From Photobacterium sp. SKA34 (GTDB lineage Bacteria > Pseudomonadota > Gammaproteobacteria > Enterobacterales > Vibrionaceae): DNA of 64,000 nt. Location: contig NZ_CH724144.1 of NCBI RefSeq assembly GCF_000153325.1, positions 254,049 to 318,048 of the forward strand, in the 5' to 3' direction. The notes under the pieces are model-generated. The model was given only the letters and a program-made list of their open reading frames with translations, was not told where the DNA came from and ran no database searches. Every line of letters begins with the position of its first letter. The first letter of the stretch is position 1. The translations under genes and the position numbers were made by a program. Shown piece by piece: positions 36,620 through 46,856 of this stretch.

Positions 36620-39451
36620 ATGCAGAACGGCGTTATGAAGGCATGGCTTGAGTCTTCACATTTAGCTGGCGCCAATGCGACTTACGTAGAAGATCTCTAC
36701 GAGTTGTATCTTAGCGACCCAGAATTAGTTGACGAGCAATGGCGTGATATTTTCGTTGAATTACCGGTAGTCAATGAGACTGCTGTAGAACAACCTCATT
36801 CACGCGTTCGTGATTATTTCCGACGTTTAGCGAAAGAAACCAACTTTTTAAGTGCTACCGTCAGCGATCCAGATGTTGATGCGAAACAAGTAAAGGTATT
36901 GCAGCTTATTAATGCATATCGCTTCCGTGGGCATCAAAATGCAAAACTTGATCCATTAGGATTATGGCAGCGTGATTTAGTTCCAGATCTTGATCCAGCA
37001 TTCCATAATCTTACTGATGAAGATTTTAATGAAACATTTAACGTAGGCTCGTTTGCGGTTGGTCAAGAGACCATGAAGCTTTCTGAAATTTATGCTGCGT
37101 TAAAGAAAACATACTGTGGCTCTATTGGTGCAGAATACATGCACATTACGGATACTGAGGAAAAGCGTTGGATCCAACAACGTCTTGAATCTGTAATGGG
37201 GCATGGTTCCTTCTCGCAAGAAGAGCAACTTTCATTTCTTGATGAGTTGACCGCAGCTGAAGGTCTTGAGCGTTATTTAGGCGCTAAATTCCCTGGCGCT
37301 AAGCGATTCTCATTAGAAGGTGGTGATGCGCTTATTCCAATGATGAAAGAGCTGATCCGTCACGCTGGTTCTCAAGGTGTACGCGAAGTTGTTATAGGTA
37401 TGGCCCACCGTGGTCGCCTAAACATGTTGGTTAATGTACTAGGTAAAAAACCACAAGACTTATTTGATGAGTTTGCAGGTAAGCACGGCGAAAGCTGGGG
37501 TACGGGTGATGTTAAATATCACCAAGGCTTTTCTGCAGATTTTGCAACACCTGGTGGCGATGTTCACCTTGCTCTTGCCTTTAACCCATCTCACCTTGAA
37601 ATTGTAAACCCAGTTGTTGTGGGTTCTGTACGCGCTCGTCAAGATCGCTTAGGTGATGATACGGGTTCTAAAGTATTACCTATTACACTTCATGGTGATT
37701 CAGCGATTGCTGGACAGGGTGTTGTTGCAGAGACGTTCAATATGTCTCAAGCGCGTGGTTATGGTGTAGGCGGTACTATTCGTATAGTCGTCAATAACCA
37801 AGTTGGTTTTACGACCTCTAATCCAAGCGATACACGTTCAACAGAATACTGTACTGATATCGCTAAGATGGTGCAGTCACCTATTTTCCACGTTAATGCT
37901 GATGATCCTGAAGCTGTTGCTTTTGTAACAAGACTTGCATTTGATTTTCGTAATGAATTTAAGCGTGATGTTGTTATTGATTTGGTTTGTTACCGTCGCC
38001 ATGGTCACAATGAAGCTGATGAACCGAATGCAACTCAGCCTCTTATGTATCAGAAGATCAAAAAGCATCCTACGCCACGTAAGATTTATGCAGATTATCT
38101 AACCGATACTGGCGTATTTGGTTTAGATACGGCAACAAGCTTAGTCAATGAATATCGTGATGCGTTAGATCGTGGCGAGTGTGTGGTAAAAGAATGGCGT
38201 CCAATGCATCTTCATACGGTTGATTGGTCACCATACTTAGGCCATGACTGGACTGTTGATTGGAATAACAAAGTGCCTGTTGAGCGTTTAAAAGACTTAG
38301 GTGCTCGTCTTTGCCAATATCCAGATAGCCATGTTTTACAGAGCCGTGTTCAAAAGCTATATAACGATCGCGTAGCTATGATTGCGGGTGAAAAAGCGTT
38401 TGATTGGGGTATGGCTGAAACATTGGCTTATGCCACATTAGTTGACGAAGGTAATCGCATTCGTATTACAGGCCAAGATTCAGGTCGTGGTACATTCTTC
38501 CATCGTCATGCTGTACTGCATAATCAAGAAGATGCAAGTACTTACGTACCGTTAGCTAATCTTCACAATGGACAAGGTCCATTTGAAGTGATCGATTCAG
38601 TGTTATCTGAAGAAGCGGTGTTAGCCTTTGAATACGGCTATGCAACTGCAGAACCTAGTGGTTTGACGGTATGGGAAGCGCAATTCGGTGACTTTGCCAA
38701 TGGTGCTCAAGTTGTGATTGACCAATTCATCAGTTCTGGTGAGCAAAAATGGGGGCGTATGTGTGGTTTAACCATGCTGCTACCACATGGTTATGAGGGC
38801 CAAGGTCCAGAGCACTCATCGGCACGTTTAGAGCGTTACTTACAATTGTGTGCAGAGCAAAATATGCAAGTCGTTGTTCCATCAACACCTGCACAGGTTT
38901 ACCACATGATCCGTCGTCAAGTGGTTCGTCCAATGCGTCGACCATTAATTGTAATGTCGCCAAAATCATTGCTGCGTCATCCGCTATGTACGTCTACGTT
39001 AGATGATTTAGCTAACGGTACTTTCTTACCTGCGATTGCTGAAGTTGATGATTTAGCACCAAATAAAGTGAAACGTGTGGTTTTCTGTTCGGGTAAAGTT
39101 TATTACGATTTACTGGAGCAACGCCGCAAGAATGAACAAGAGGATGTGGCGATTGTTCGTATCGAGCAACTATACCCATTCCCGAAAGAAGACGTTGAAG
39201 CTGCAATTGCTGAATATGAGCACGTAACTGATTTTGTTTGGTGTCAAGAAGAGCCGCAAAACCAAGGCGCGTGGTATTCAAGTCAACATAACTTCTACTC
39301 TGCGTTACCAGTCGGTGCGCGTTTAAGTTATGCCGGACGTCCAGCATCAGCCTCACCGGCGGTAGGTTACATGTCGGTGCATTTGAAACAACAAAAAGCA
39401 CTTGTAGAAGACGCTTTAACAATTGCTCCTCAAGAGCAAAATAATAATTAG
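36620..39451 (+). CDS. sucA: 2-oxoglutarate dehydrogenase E1 component
   Basis: 943 aa. The N-terminal E2-binding segment (YVEDLYELYLSDPELVDEQWR), the catalytic blocks MAHRGRLNMLVNVLGK and HGDSAIAGQGVV, and the thiamine-diphosphate region NNQVGFTTSNP are present, followed by the transketolase-like C-terminal half (GQDSGRGTFFHRHAVLH). It decarboxylates 2-oxoglutarate in the TCA cycle. AAGGGAAAATA precedes the ATG. It follows sdhB and precedes sucB by 27 bases. Confidence 0.97.
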   Translation: MQNGVMKAWLESSHLAGANATYVEDLYELYLSDPELVDEQWRDIFVELPVVNETAVEQPHSRVRDYFRRLAKETNFLSATVSDPDVDAKQVKVLQLINAYRFRGHQNAKLDPLGLWQRDLVPDLDPAFHNLTDEDFNETFNVGSFAVGQETMKLSEIYAALKKTYCGSIGAEYMHITDTEEKRWIQQRLESVMGHGSFSQEEQLSFLDELTAAEGLERYLGAKFPGAKRFSLEGGDALIPMMKELIRHAGSQGVREVVIGMAHRGRLNMLVNVLGKKPQDLFDEFAGKHGESWGTGDVKYHQGFSADFATPGGDVHLALAFNPSHLEIVNPVVVGSVRARQDRLGDDTGSKVLPITLHGDSAIAGQGVVAETFNMSQARGYGVGGTIRIVVNNQVGFTTSNPSDTRSTEYCTDIAKMVQSPIFHVNADDPEAVAFVTRLAFDFRNEFKRDVVIDLVCYRRHGHNEADEPNATQPLMYQKIKKHPTPRKIYADYLTDTGVFGLDTATSLVNEYRDALDRGECVVKEWRPMHLHTVDWSPYLGHDWTVDWNNKVPVERLKDLGARLCQYPDSHVLQSRVQKLYNDRVAMIAGEKAFDWGMAETLAYATLVDEGNRIRITGQDSGRGTFFHRHAVLHNQEDASTYVPLANLHNGQGPFEVIDSVLSEEAVLAFEYGYATAEPSGLTVWEAQFGDFANGAQVVIDQFISSGEQKWGRMCGLTMLLPHGYEGQGPEHSSARLERYLQLCAEQNMQVVVPSTPAQVYHMIRRQVVRPMRRPLIVMSPKSLLRHPLCTSTLDDLANGTFLPAIAEVDDLAPNKVKRVVFCSGKVYYDLLEQRRKNEQEDVAIVRIEQLYPFPKEDVEAAIAEYEHVTDFVWCQEEPQNQGAWYSSQHNFYSALPVGARLSYAGRPASASPAVGYMSVHLKQQKALVEDALTIAPQEQNNN

Positions 39452-39478
39452 AACTGGAACAAAAAGGACAAAACCGAT

Positions 39479-40684
39479 ATGACAATCGAAATTCTGGTTC
39501 CCGACCTCCCGGAATCTGTGGCTGACGCAACCGTTGCCACTTGGCACAAACAACCTGGCGATGCGGTATCTCGTGATGAGGTACTGGTTGATATTGAAAC
39601 AGATAAAGTAGTACTTGAAGTTCCAGCTCCTGAAGATGGTGTATTAGAAGCTATTTTTGAAGGTGAAGGTACGACTGTTCTTACTAAACAGTTGATTGGT
39701 AAAATCAAAGTTGGCGCAGTTGCTGGTGAACCAACAAAAGATGTACCAACAGAAGCTGAAGCGTCACCGAATAAGCGTAATACCGCTTCTTTAACAGAAG
39801 AAACAAGTGAAGCATTAAGCCCAGCTGTTCGTCGTTTGTTAAGTGAGCATGGCATTGATGCTGGTGCTGTTAAAGGCTCTGGTGTTGGTGGCCGCATTAC
39901 CCGTGAAGATGTAGAAGCATACTTAAAGAATCAATCAGCGCCAGCTGTGACCAAAGCACCTGTTGTTGATGTAGCAATAGCGCACCGCAGCGAAAAACGT
40001 GTGCCTATGACACGTTTACGTAAGCGTGTAGCTGAGCGCCTGCTTGAAGCTAAAAATAGTACGGCGATGTTAACAACGTTTAACGAAGTGAATATGAAAC
40101 CAATCATGGATCTTCGTAAGCAATATAAAGATATCTTCGAAGAGCGTCATGGTATTCGTCTTGGCTTTATGTCTTTCTACGTAAAAGCTGTGGTTGAAGC
40201 ACTAAAGCGTTATCCAGAAGTCAACGCATCTATTGATGGTGATGATATTGTTTATCACAACTTCTTTGATGTAAGCATTGCAGTATCAACACCTCGTGGT
40301 CTGGTAACGCCTGTTCTACGTGATTGCGATAAGCTTAGCCTTGCTGAAATTGAGAAAGGTATCCGTGAACTTGCAATTAAAGGTCGTGACGGCAAGTTAA
40401 CCGTTGAAGATTTAACGGGCGGTAACTTTACTATCACTAATGGCGGTGTGTTTGGTTCATTAATGTCGACGCCTATTATTAATCCACCACAAGCTGCGAT
40501 TTTAGGTATGCATAAAATCCAAGATCGCCCAATGGCGGTGAATGGACAAGTTGAAATCTTGCCTATGATGTACCTTGCACTATCTTACGATCACCGTTTA
40601 GTTGATGGTCGTGAATCAGTAGGTTACTTAGTAACAATTAAAGAGTTACTTGAAGATCCAACACGTCTACTACTAGACGTATAA
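39479..40684 (+). CDS. sucB: Dihydrolipoyl succinyltransferase (E2 of 2-oxoglutarate dehydrogenase)
   Basis: 401 aa. One lipoyl domain (about 1-77) with the lipoylated Lys in [11 protein letters not shown], a peripheral-subunit-binding domain ([22 protein letters not shown], about 112-145), then the catalytic acyltransferase domain ending in [11 protein letters not shown]. It transfers succinyl groups to CoA. It is translationally close to sucA in the suc operon; lpd (E3) is not in the window. Confidence 0.97.
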   Translation: MTIEILVPDLPESVADATVATWHKQPGDAVSRDEVLVDIETDKVVLEVPAPEDGVLEAIFEGEGTTVLTKQLIGKIKVGAVAGEPTKDVPTEAEASPNKRNTASLTEETSEALSPAVRRLLSEHGIDAGAVKGSGVGGRITREDVEAYLKNQSAPAVTKAPVVDVAIAHRSEKRVPMTRLRKRVAERLLEAKNSTAMLTTFNEVNMKPIMDLRKQYKDIFEERHGIRLGFMSFYVKAVVEALKRYPEVNASIDGDDIVYHNFFDVSIAVSTPRGLVTPVLRDCDKLSLAEIEKGIRELAIKGRDGKLTVEDLTGGNFTITNGGVFGSLMSTPIINPPQAAILGMHKIQDRPMAVNGQVEILPMMYLALSYDHRLVDGRESVGYLVTIKELLEDPTRLLLDV

Positions 40685-40831
40685 TTTGGAAAATAGGATG
40701 GATAAATGCTCATTATTCAGCCTGTTACTGACATTTAGTAAAATTACCAAATATAATCACGAAGAGGTTCCAAAGAGTACCTCGTATGGATATAACAAGT
40801 CCCAAAGGGATAAGAAAACGGATAGAACATT

Positions 40832-41998
40832 ATGAATTTGCACGAATATCAGGCAAAACAGCTATTCGCTGAATATGGTTTACCAGTACCAGAAGGTTAC
40901 GCTTGCGATACGCCACAAGAAGCGGCAGAAGCTGCAGGTAAAATTGGTGGCAGTAAGTGGGTAGTTAAATGTCAGGTTCACGCTGGTGGTCGCGGTAAAG
41001 CGGGCGGTGTGGAATTACATGAAACCAAAGATGGTATCAAACAGTTCGCCCAAAACTGGCTAGGTAAAAATCTAGTAACTTACCAAACAGATGCTAATGG
41101 TCAGCCAGTAACAAAAATATTAGTTGAAGAAGCATCTAATATTGCCAATGAGTTGTACTTAGGTGCAGTTGTTGATCGTGGCTCTCGCCGTATCGTTTTC
41201 ATGGCATCAACGGAAGGTGGTGTGGAAATTGAAAAAGTAGCAGAAGAGACACCTGAACTTATTCATAAAGCAGCAATTGATCCATTGGTTGGGCCTCAGC
41301 CATACCAAGGACGTGAGCTTGCATTCAAACTAGGTCTTAAAGGCGATCAGATTAAACAATTTACTAAGATCTTTATGGGCTTAGCAAATATGTTCGCTGA
41401 ATATGATCTTGCACTGCTTGAAATTAACCCACTTGTTATTACTGGCGATAACAACTTATTGTGCTTAGACGGTAAGATTAATATCGATTCTAACGCAATG
41501 TACCGCCAGCCTAAGCTACGTGAAATGCATGATCCATCGCAAGAAGATGAGCGTGAAGCGCATGCTGCACAGTGGGAATTAAATTACGTTGCATTAGACG
41601 GAAACATTGGCTGTATGGTTAATGGTGCAGGCCTTGCAATGGGTACGATGGATATCGTTAACCTGCATGGTGGACAGCCGGCTAACTTCCTTGATGTTGG
41701 TGGCGGTGCAACGAAAGAGCGTGTTACTGAAGCATTTAAAATTATCCTATCTGATAGCAACGTAAAAGCCGTATTGGTTAATATCTTCGGTGGTATTGTA
41801 CGTTGTGATTTGATTGCTGATGGCATCATCGGCGCGATTGCAGAAGTTGGCGTTAAAGTACCAGTTGTTGTTCGCCTTGAAGGTAACAACGCAGAAGTAG
41901 GTGCAGCAAAACTTGCAGATAGTGGTCTTAATATTATTGCTGCGACTTCGTTAACAGAAGCGGCGGAAAAAGTTGTTGCTGCAGCGGAGGGTAAATAA
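40832..41998 (+). CDS. sucC: Succinyl-CoA synthetase, beta subunit
   Basis: 388 aa, the same as E. coli SucC. It begins [20 protein letters not shown] (ATP-grasp fold) and contains [19 protein letters not shown] and the CoA-ligase block [16 protein letters not shown]. With SucD it makes succinate and ATP from succinyl-CoA. The 147 bases upstream, after sucB, hold a ribosome site and no gene. The stop overlaps the sucD start (TAATG). Confidence 0.97.
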   Translation: MNLHEYQAKQLFAEYGLPVPEGYACDTPQEAAEAAGKIGGSKWVVKCQVHAGGRGKAGGVELHETKDGIKQFAQNWLGKNLVTYQTDANGQPVTKILVEEASNIANELYLGAVVDRGSRRIVFMASTEGGVEIEKVAEETPELIHKAAIDPLVGPQPYQGRELAFKLGLKGDQIKQFTKIFMGLANMFAEYDLALLEINPLVITGDNNLLCLDGKINIDSNAMYRQPKLREMHDPSQEDEREAHAAQWELNYVALDGNIGCMVNGAGLAMGTMDIVNLHGGQPANFLDVGGGATKERVTEAFKIILSDSNVKAVLVNIFGGIVRCDLIADGIIGAIAEVGVKVPVVVRLEGNNAEVGAAKLADSGLNIIAATSLTEAAEKVVAAAEGK

Positions 41999-42870
41999 TG
42001 TCAGTTTTAATTAATAAAGATACGAAAGTGATTTGTCAGGGCTTTACTGGCGGTCAAGGTACATTCCACTCAGAGCAAGCGATTGATTACGGAACACAAA
42101 TGGTTGGTGGTGTTTCTCCTGGTAAAGGCGGAACAACACACCTAGGCCTACCTGTATTTAATACTGTACGTGAAGCGGTTGAAGTGACTGGTGCAACAGC
42201 GACAGTTATCTATGTACCCGCACCATTTTGTAAAGATGCAATCTTAGAAGCAATTGATGCTGGTATCGAGCTTATCGTAACGATTACAGAAGGCATTCCA
42301 ACACTGGATATGCTAGATGTTAAAGTTCGCCTTGATGAAGCTGGCGTTCGTATGATTGGTCCTAACTGTCCGGGTGTTATTACACCTGATGAGTGTAAGA
42401 TTGGTATCATGCCGGGTCATATCCATAAGGCAGGTAAGGTTGGTATCGTATCTCGTTCAGGTACATTGACTTACGAAGCGGTTAAGCAAACAACAGATGA
42501 AGGCTTTGGTCAATCGACGTGTGTAGGTATCGGTGGTGATCCAATCCCAGGTTCAAATTTCATTGATATCCTTGAGATGTTTGAAAAAGATCCAGCGACA
42601 GAAGCGATTGTAATGATTGGTGAAATCGGTGGTACTGCTGAAGAAGAAGCGGCATCTTACATTAAAGAGAGCGTGACAAAACCTGTTGTTTCTTACATTG
42701 CAGGTGTTACAGCACCTCCTGGTAAGCGCATGGGTCACGCAGGTGCGATTATCTCTGGCGGTAAAGGTACGGCTGAAGATAAATTTGCAGCACTTGAAGA
42801 AGCTGGCGTTAAGACAGTGAAAAGCTTAGCTGATATCGGTAAAGCGCTACGTGAAGTAACTAACTGGTAG
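41998..42870 (+). CDS. sucD: Succinyl-CoA synthetase, alpha subunit
   Basis: 290 aa. CoA-binding Rossmann motif [15 protein letters not shown] near the N-terminus, and the phosphohistidine in [15 protein letters not shown]. The subunit carries the phosphorylated intermediate. It is coupled to sucC by a one-base overlap and is the last gene of the sdh-suc cluster, ending in a terminator. Confidence 0.97.
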   Translation: MSVLINKDTKVICQGFTGGQGTFHSEQAIDYGTQMVGGVSPGKGGTTHLGLPVFNTVREAVEVTGATATVIYVPAPFCKDAILEAIDAGIELIVTITEGIPTLDMLDVKVRLDEAGVRMIGPNCPGVITPDECKIGIMPGHIHKAGKVGIVSRSGTLTYEAVKQTTDEGFGQSTCVGIGGDPIPGSNFIDILEMFEKDPATEAIVMIGEIGGTAEEEAASYIKESVTKPVVSYIAGVTAPPGKRMGHAGAIISGGKGTAEDKFAALEEAGVKTVKSLADIGKALREVTNW

Positions 42871-42893
42871 TTTCTGTCTACCTGTTGAAAATG

Positions 42894-42922
42894 AAAGCCC
42901 TGCATTTGCAGGGCTTTTTTAT
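42894..42922. terminator. terminator between sucD and the PhoX gene
   Basis: Arms AAAGCCCTGC / GCAGGGCTTT with loop ATTT, then TTTATT. On the minus strand TTTCATTTTC follows, so it can also serve the convergent phosphatase gene. Confidence 0.9.
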
Positions 42923-42941
42923 TGATTAGTCATGCAGAAAG

Positions 42942-44999
42942 TTAAACACCAATCTCACCGCCATCTTCACGGCGAATAACTACCGTTGATGAACGCGGTC
43001 GAACTTCTATGCCGCTAGGTGCTGCTTCGGTGGCATTATCACTATATGGCCAATTGCCTGGATGTTGAATATTAACAAATAGAGATTTGTAGTCAGGGCT
43101 AATGGTAAAGCCGGTTACTTCACAACCATTTGGACCAACAAAGAAACGTTTTAGCTCCGCCTGATTTGAGCTAGCAATAACCGTTTGATTATCATCTTCA
43201 TTCACTAACTGAGATGGGACTACTGCAAGCATTTGATCATTGGTATATTCTGTCACTTCATCTGCACCATTATCGGTTTGAATCCACATAATACCACGTT
43301 GGTCGAATGCTAAACCATCAGGGCTAGCAAACTGATTTAGGTCAGTTAAACCAGAACGGTTTGTTTCTTCATCACCATTACTTGGCGAGCCAAAAACAAA
43401 AATATCCCAGTTAAACTCCGTTGGATTTTCACTTTCATCCCAGCGAATGATATGACCAAATTTATTATTTAGGCGAGGGTTTGCAGGGTTAGTCGTGTCT
43501 TTACGTTTAGTGTTATTGGTTAGGGTGAGGTAAACAGAGCCAGTAAATGGATCAACTGCTGCCCACTCAGGACGATCCATCGGTGTTGCTCCAACTAAAT
43601 CTGCCGCACCAGCCGTATTAACGATGATATCAGCCAAAGAGTTAAAGTGTGAAGCCAGTGTATCACCTGAAGTGGTAAGGCTATCAAGAGTCAATGGAAG
43701 CCAAGTTCCGGTACTGTCTTCATTAAATCGAGCGACATATAGTGTACCTTCATCCATATACTTATCACCGGTTAATAAGCGGTTTGAAGTTGATGCATCA
43801 GCTGGATCCCATAGTGCTGCCGACTCGAATTTGTATAGGTACTCAAAGCGTGAATCATGGCCAGAATAAAAGACGACAGGCTTTCCTTCTTCTAGCTTGC
43901 CAAAGGTACAGCCTTCGTGTCGGAAACGCCCTAGCGCGGTACGTTTTTTAGCTCGAGAGTTTTTTGTATATGGATCAATTTCAACAATGTAGCCATGACC
44001 ATTAGCTTCATTTCGGTAATCGTCAAGTGATGAAGTACCCGTTGGTGCTAAATTAAAGCGAGCAAATTCATCAAGACGTTCTTCATTGTGACCTGCTAAC
44101 GTTTCCCACTTATAGCGACCTTGTAAATACGTGCCAGTCCCTGAAATACCAATACGATCTTGCTCTTTGGTGCGAGTTCCAGTGTTAGTAAAATAGCCCG
44201 GCCAGTTTTCTTCACAGGTGAGGTAAGTCCCCCACGTTGTATAACCGTTACCACAGTTGTTAAGTGTTCCACGTGCTTGACTACCATCTGGTGAGAAGCG
44301 AGTGACGGTTAATTCTGAATGTGCGAGAGGGCCAGATAAATCCATTACAGTCGCGCCAGTGTAGCGACGGTTAAGTGGATCGTTGTCGATTAACTTCCAT
44401 TGGTTATTTTCAAGTTGGATACGAACAACTGAAATACCATGAGCGTTGATCTCTTTACGGATTTCATCTACGTCAGTGCGTACTTCTTTGGCTCTTTCGG
44501 CGCCTTTGTCCCAGTTTGAGTGCAACGCTTGTTGATCAATGTACTCGTGGTTGATACAAAGTAATCCACTAGTAGATTGTTCGTTTAATGGAAAGAAGTG
44601 CATGCCATCATGGTGCATACCTAATGCATTTAACTGATCAGTACTGTTATTTGTACCATCATTTTCCCATGCTTTCGCAGTCGCATTTATAGGTGTCCCC
44701 CAAGGGACTAATACTTGTGCTGTGTAACCCGAAGGAATAGAAACAGCGTCAGTTAATGAACCAGGGATAGAATCAAAATTTAAAATTGCTTGTGAGCGTT
44801 CTGCTACCTTAGCCGTTGATTCAGTTGAACCTGAAGAGTTACAACCAGCAAGACCTAATGCGCCAAGTGCTGTCATTGCACTCATACCTAAGCCACCCTT
44901 TAGGATACTTCGGCGTTGCAAGTTAGCTTGAAGGACATCTTCAAATGCTTTGTTATTACTGTTGTTATAGCGGGTAGGATCGAACGTTTCCTTACTCAT
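42942..44999 (-). CDS. PhoX-family (DUF839) phosphatase, Tat-exported, possible lipoprotein
   Basis: 685 aa. The N-terminus carries a twin-arginine signal (Arg29-Arg30 in QRRSILKGG) followed by a hydrophobic stretch ending LGLAGC, so Cys53 may be lipidated. The mature part has the PhoX/DUF839 layout: GLLCINHEYID, GGNGYTTWGTYLTCEENWPGYF-type blocks, FRHEGCTFG, DRPEWAAVDPFTGSVY, FASPDGLAFDQRGIMWIQTDNG and GPNGCEVTGFTISPD. PhoX enzymes are calcium/iron-dependent alkaline phosphatases for phosphate scavenging. GGAAAGTA precedes the ATG. A Pho-box-like repeat lies upstream, supporting phosphate control. It is convergent with sucD. Confidence 0.88.
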   Translation of the reverse strand: MSKETFDPTRYNNSNNKAFEDVLQANLQRRSILKGGLGMSAMTALGALGLAGCNSSGSTESTAKVAERSQAILNFDSIPGSLTDAVSIPSGYTAQVLVPWGTPINATAKAWENDGTNNSTDQLNALGMHHDGMHFFPLNEQSTSGLLCINHEYIDQQALHSNWDKGAERAKEVRTDVDEIRKEINAHGISVVRIQLENNQWKLIDNDPLNRRYTGATVMDLSGPLAHSELTVTRFSPDGSQARGTLNNCGNGYTTWGTYLTCEENWPGYFTNTGTRTKEQDRIGISGTGTYLQGRYKWETLAGHNEERLDEFARFNLAPTGTSSLDDYRNEANGHGYIVEIDPYTKNSRAKKRTALGRFRHEGCTFGKLEEGKPVVFYSGHDSRFEYLYKFESAALWDPADASTSNRLLTGDKYMDEGTLYVARFNEDSTGTWLPLTLDSLTTSGDTLASHFNSLADIIVNTAGAADLVGATPMDRPEWAAVDPFTGSVYLTLTNNTKRKDTTNPANPRLNNKFGHIIRWDESENPTEFNWDIFVFGSPSNGDEETNRSGLTDLNQFASPDGLAFDQRGIMWIQTDNGADEVTEYTNDQMLAVVPSQLVNEDDNQTVIASSNQAELKRFFVGPNGCEVTGFTISPDYKSLFVNIQHPGNWPYSDNATEAAPSGIEVRPRSSTVVIRREDGGEIGV

Positions 45000-45065
45000 T
45001 ACTTTACTTTCCTGTGTTTATTAATTATTTGATAAGTTGAACAGGAAAGATAGTAAGAATGGGTA

Positions 45066-45094
45066 GTGACAAAATTTGTCTATTATTGTGACAT
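45066..45094 (-). promoter_or_regulatory. candidate Pho box upstream of the PhoX gene
   Basis: On the minus strand ATGTCAC, ATAGACA and TTGTCAC repeat every 11 bp, the spacing of PhoB half-sites (consensus CTGTCAT). The outer two are good matches and the middle one degenerate. It lies about 65-95 bases before the phosphatase ATG. Confidence 0.6.
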
Positions 45095-45140
45095 TTATAT
45101 TTAAATAATATTATCAGCTACCCAATTAATGAAGATAAGG

Positions 45141-45926
45141 TTAACGCGCTGTTCGTTTTAGCTGGCTAAGTATAAACATCGCAGCGGCAGAAACAACAAC
45201 AGAAGGGCCTGCTGGTGTGTCGTAATGCCATGACATTGCAAGACCAAGAACTACTGCTATCGCGCCAATAATTGATGCAAATACAGCCATTGATTCTGGA
45301 CTGTGTGAAAAACGTCTTGCGGTTGCAGCAGGAATGATAAGTAATGATGTAATGATCAATGCGCCAACAAATTTCATAGCAACAGCGATTACCATACCTA
45401 CCATTAACATCAGTAATAGGCGCATTAAATCGACATTTACGCCTTCTACTTGAGCCATCTCTTCACTAATAGTCATCGAAAGTAGTGGTCGCCATAGATA
45501 AATTAATAAAGCTAAAACAACGGCTCCACCGCAATATATCCATAATAGGTCATTAGTAGTCACTGCCAGTAAATCACCAAATAGATATGACATTAAATCG
45601 ATACGAACATTGTCGAGGAAGCTAACTGCAACCAGACCTAGCGATAAAGCACTATGGGCTAAGATACCCAGTAAAGTATCGGTAGCCACATAACGTTGTT
45701 TTTGTAGTGTAACAAGTATAACTGCAAGCACTAAACAGCAGATAACCAATGCCAAATTTAAGTTGATATTAAAGAGAAAACCTAGAGCAATACCGAGTAG
45801 AGAGGCATGAGATAATGTATCGCCAAAATAGGCCATTTTTCGCCAAACAACAAATGAGCCCAATGGGCCTGCTAGGATTGCAATACCAATACCCGCTATA
45901 AGTGCGGGAAGAAGAAACTCAATCAT
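45141..45926 (-). CDS. znuB: Zinc ABC transporter permease
   Basis: 261 aa with about eight hydrophobic spans and the ABC-3 family blocks [26 protein letters not shown] and [17 protein letters not shown]. It forms the inner-membrane channel of the ZnuABC high-affinity zinc importer. It overlaps znuC by 4 bases, so the two are translationally coupled. It ends just before the phoX upstream region. Confidence 0.95.
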   Translation of the reverse strand: MIEFLLPALIAGIGIAILAGPLGSFVVWRKMAYFGDTLSHASLLGIALGFLFNINLNLALVICCLVLAVILVTLQKQRYVATDTLLGILAHSALSLGLVAVSFLDNVRIDLMSYLFGDLLAVTTNDLLWIYCGGAVVLALLIYLWRPLLSMTISEEMAQVEGVNVDLMRLLLMLMVGMVIAVAMKFVGALIITSLLIIPAATARRFSHSPESMAVFASIIGAIAVVLGLAMSWHYDTPAGPSVVVSAAAMFILSQLKRTAR

Positions 45927-46687
45927 GCTTTTGATTCCTGATGGTTATTACAGCATTTATGAGTTTTACCTGAATCGTCATGCTGGTGGTTATGTTTATG
46001 TTCATAGACAGCAAGCTGCTCTGTCGATGTTTGACCAAATAATGCAATGTATTTAGGGTGGTTCGTCACAGTCAGTGGACTACCAGAGCAACAGATGTGA
46101 TGTTGCAGACAAATCACATTATCAGTTTTGGCCATTACAAGGTGTAAGTCGTGAGAAACCATCAAGATGGCACAGTTGAGTAAATTGCGTAATTGTTGGA
46201 TCAGGCGATAAAGTTCTAATTGGCCATTTACATCAACCCCTTGTACTGGCTCATCAAGTACTAGTAAATCAGGCTTTTGCAATAAGGCGCGCGCAAGTAA
46301 GACACGTTGCATTTCACCGCCAGATAACCCATGCATATCGCTATTAAGTAGGTGATTACCATTAACCATGTTTAAAGCTTCGATACGTTGTTCTTGATTA
46401 TAACGCCCAGCAAGACGCATAAAACGATCGACAGAAAGAGGCAGGGTATTATTCAAGCGTAGCTTTTGAGGTACATAGCCAATACGAATCCCTTTTTTAC
46501 GAACCACTTTTCCTTTTGTGGCTTTGCTCAGTCCTGTTATGACTTTTACTAAGGTTGATTTACCCGCACCATTAGGACCAATTAAGGTGGTAATTTCACC
46601 GCGTTCAAGCTTGAGCGTAATATTATCCAAAACATCACGTTCACCAAATGAGACAGTGATTGATTGTAGTTCGATTAGGGTTGACAT
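45923..46687 (-). CDS. znuC: Zinc ABC transporter ATP-binding protein
   Basis: 254 aa. Walker [10 protein letters not shown], signature LSGGEMQR, Walker [13 protein letters not shown] and the switch His in MVSHDLH are present. The C-terminal tail is rich in His and Cys ([18 protein letters not shown]), as often seen in zinc transporters. It powers zinc uptake with ZnuA and ZnuB. It is divergent from znuA, with two Zur-box-like palindromes between. Confidence 0.95.
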   Translation of the reverse strand: MSTLIELQSITVSFGERDVLDNITLKLERGEITTLIGPNGAGKSTLVKVITGLSKATKGKVVRKKGIRIGYVPQKLRLNNTLPLSVDRFMRLAGRYNQEQRIEALNMVNGNHLLNSDMHGLSGGEMQRVLLARALLQKPDLLVLDEPVQGVDVNGQLELYRLIQQLRNLLNCAILMVSHDLHLVMAKTDNVICLQHHICCSGSPLTVTNHPKYIALFGQTSTEQLAVYEHKHNHQHDDSGKTHKCCNNHQESKA

Positions 46688-46726
46688 AAAAGAAGTTGTC
46701 TTAATAGGCTTTAGAAATAAAAGGTA

Positions 46727-46744
46727 GTGTTATAATATAACATT
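46727..46744. promoter_or_regulatory. Zur box 1
   Basis: Perfect palindrome GTTATAATATAAC (46729-46741) with ATT flank, matching the enterobacterial Zur site GAAATGTTATANTATAACATTTC in its core. Confidence 0.8.
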
Positions 46745-46750
46745 ACTGAT

Positions 46751-46768
46751 GTGTTATATTATAACATT
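46751..46768. promoter_or_regulatory. Zur box 2
   Basis: Palindrome GTTATATTATAAC (46753-46765) with ATT flank. Its centre lies 24 bp from box 1, placing two Zur sites close together between znuCB and znuA. Confidence 0.8.
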
Positions 46769-46856
46769 ATCATATTTGTTAGGGAATATACTGTTATATC
46801 ATATAAATATTTAGCAGTATAAAAGTGCAATACTTATTTTTAGGATAAATAAAATA

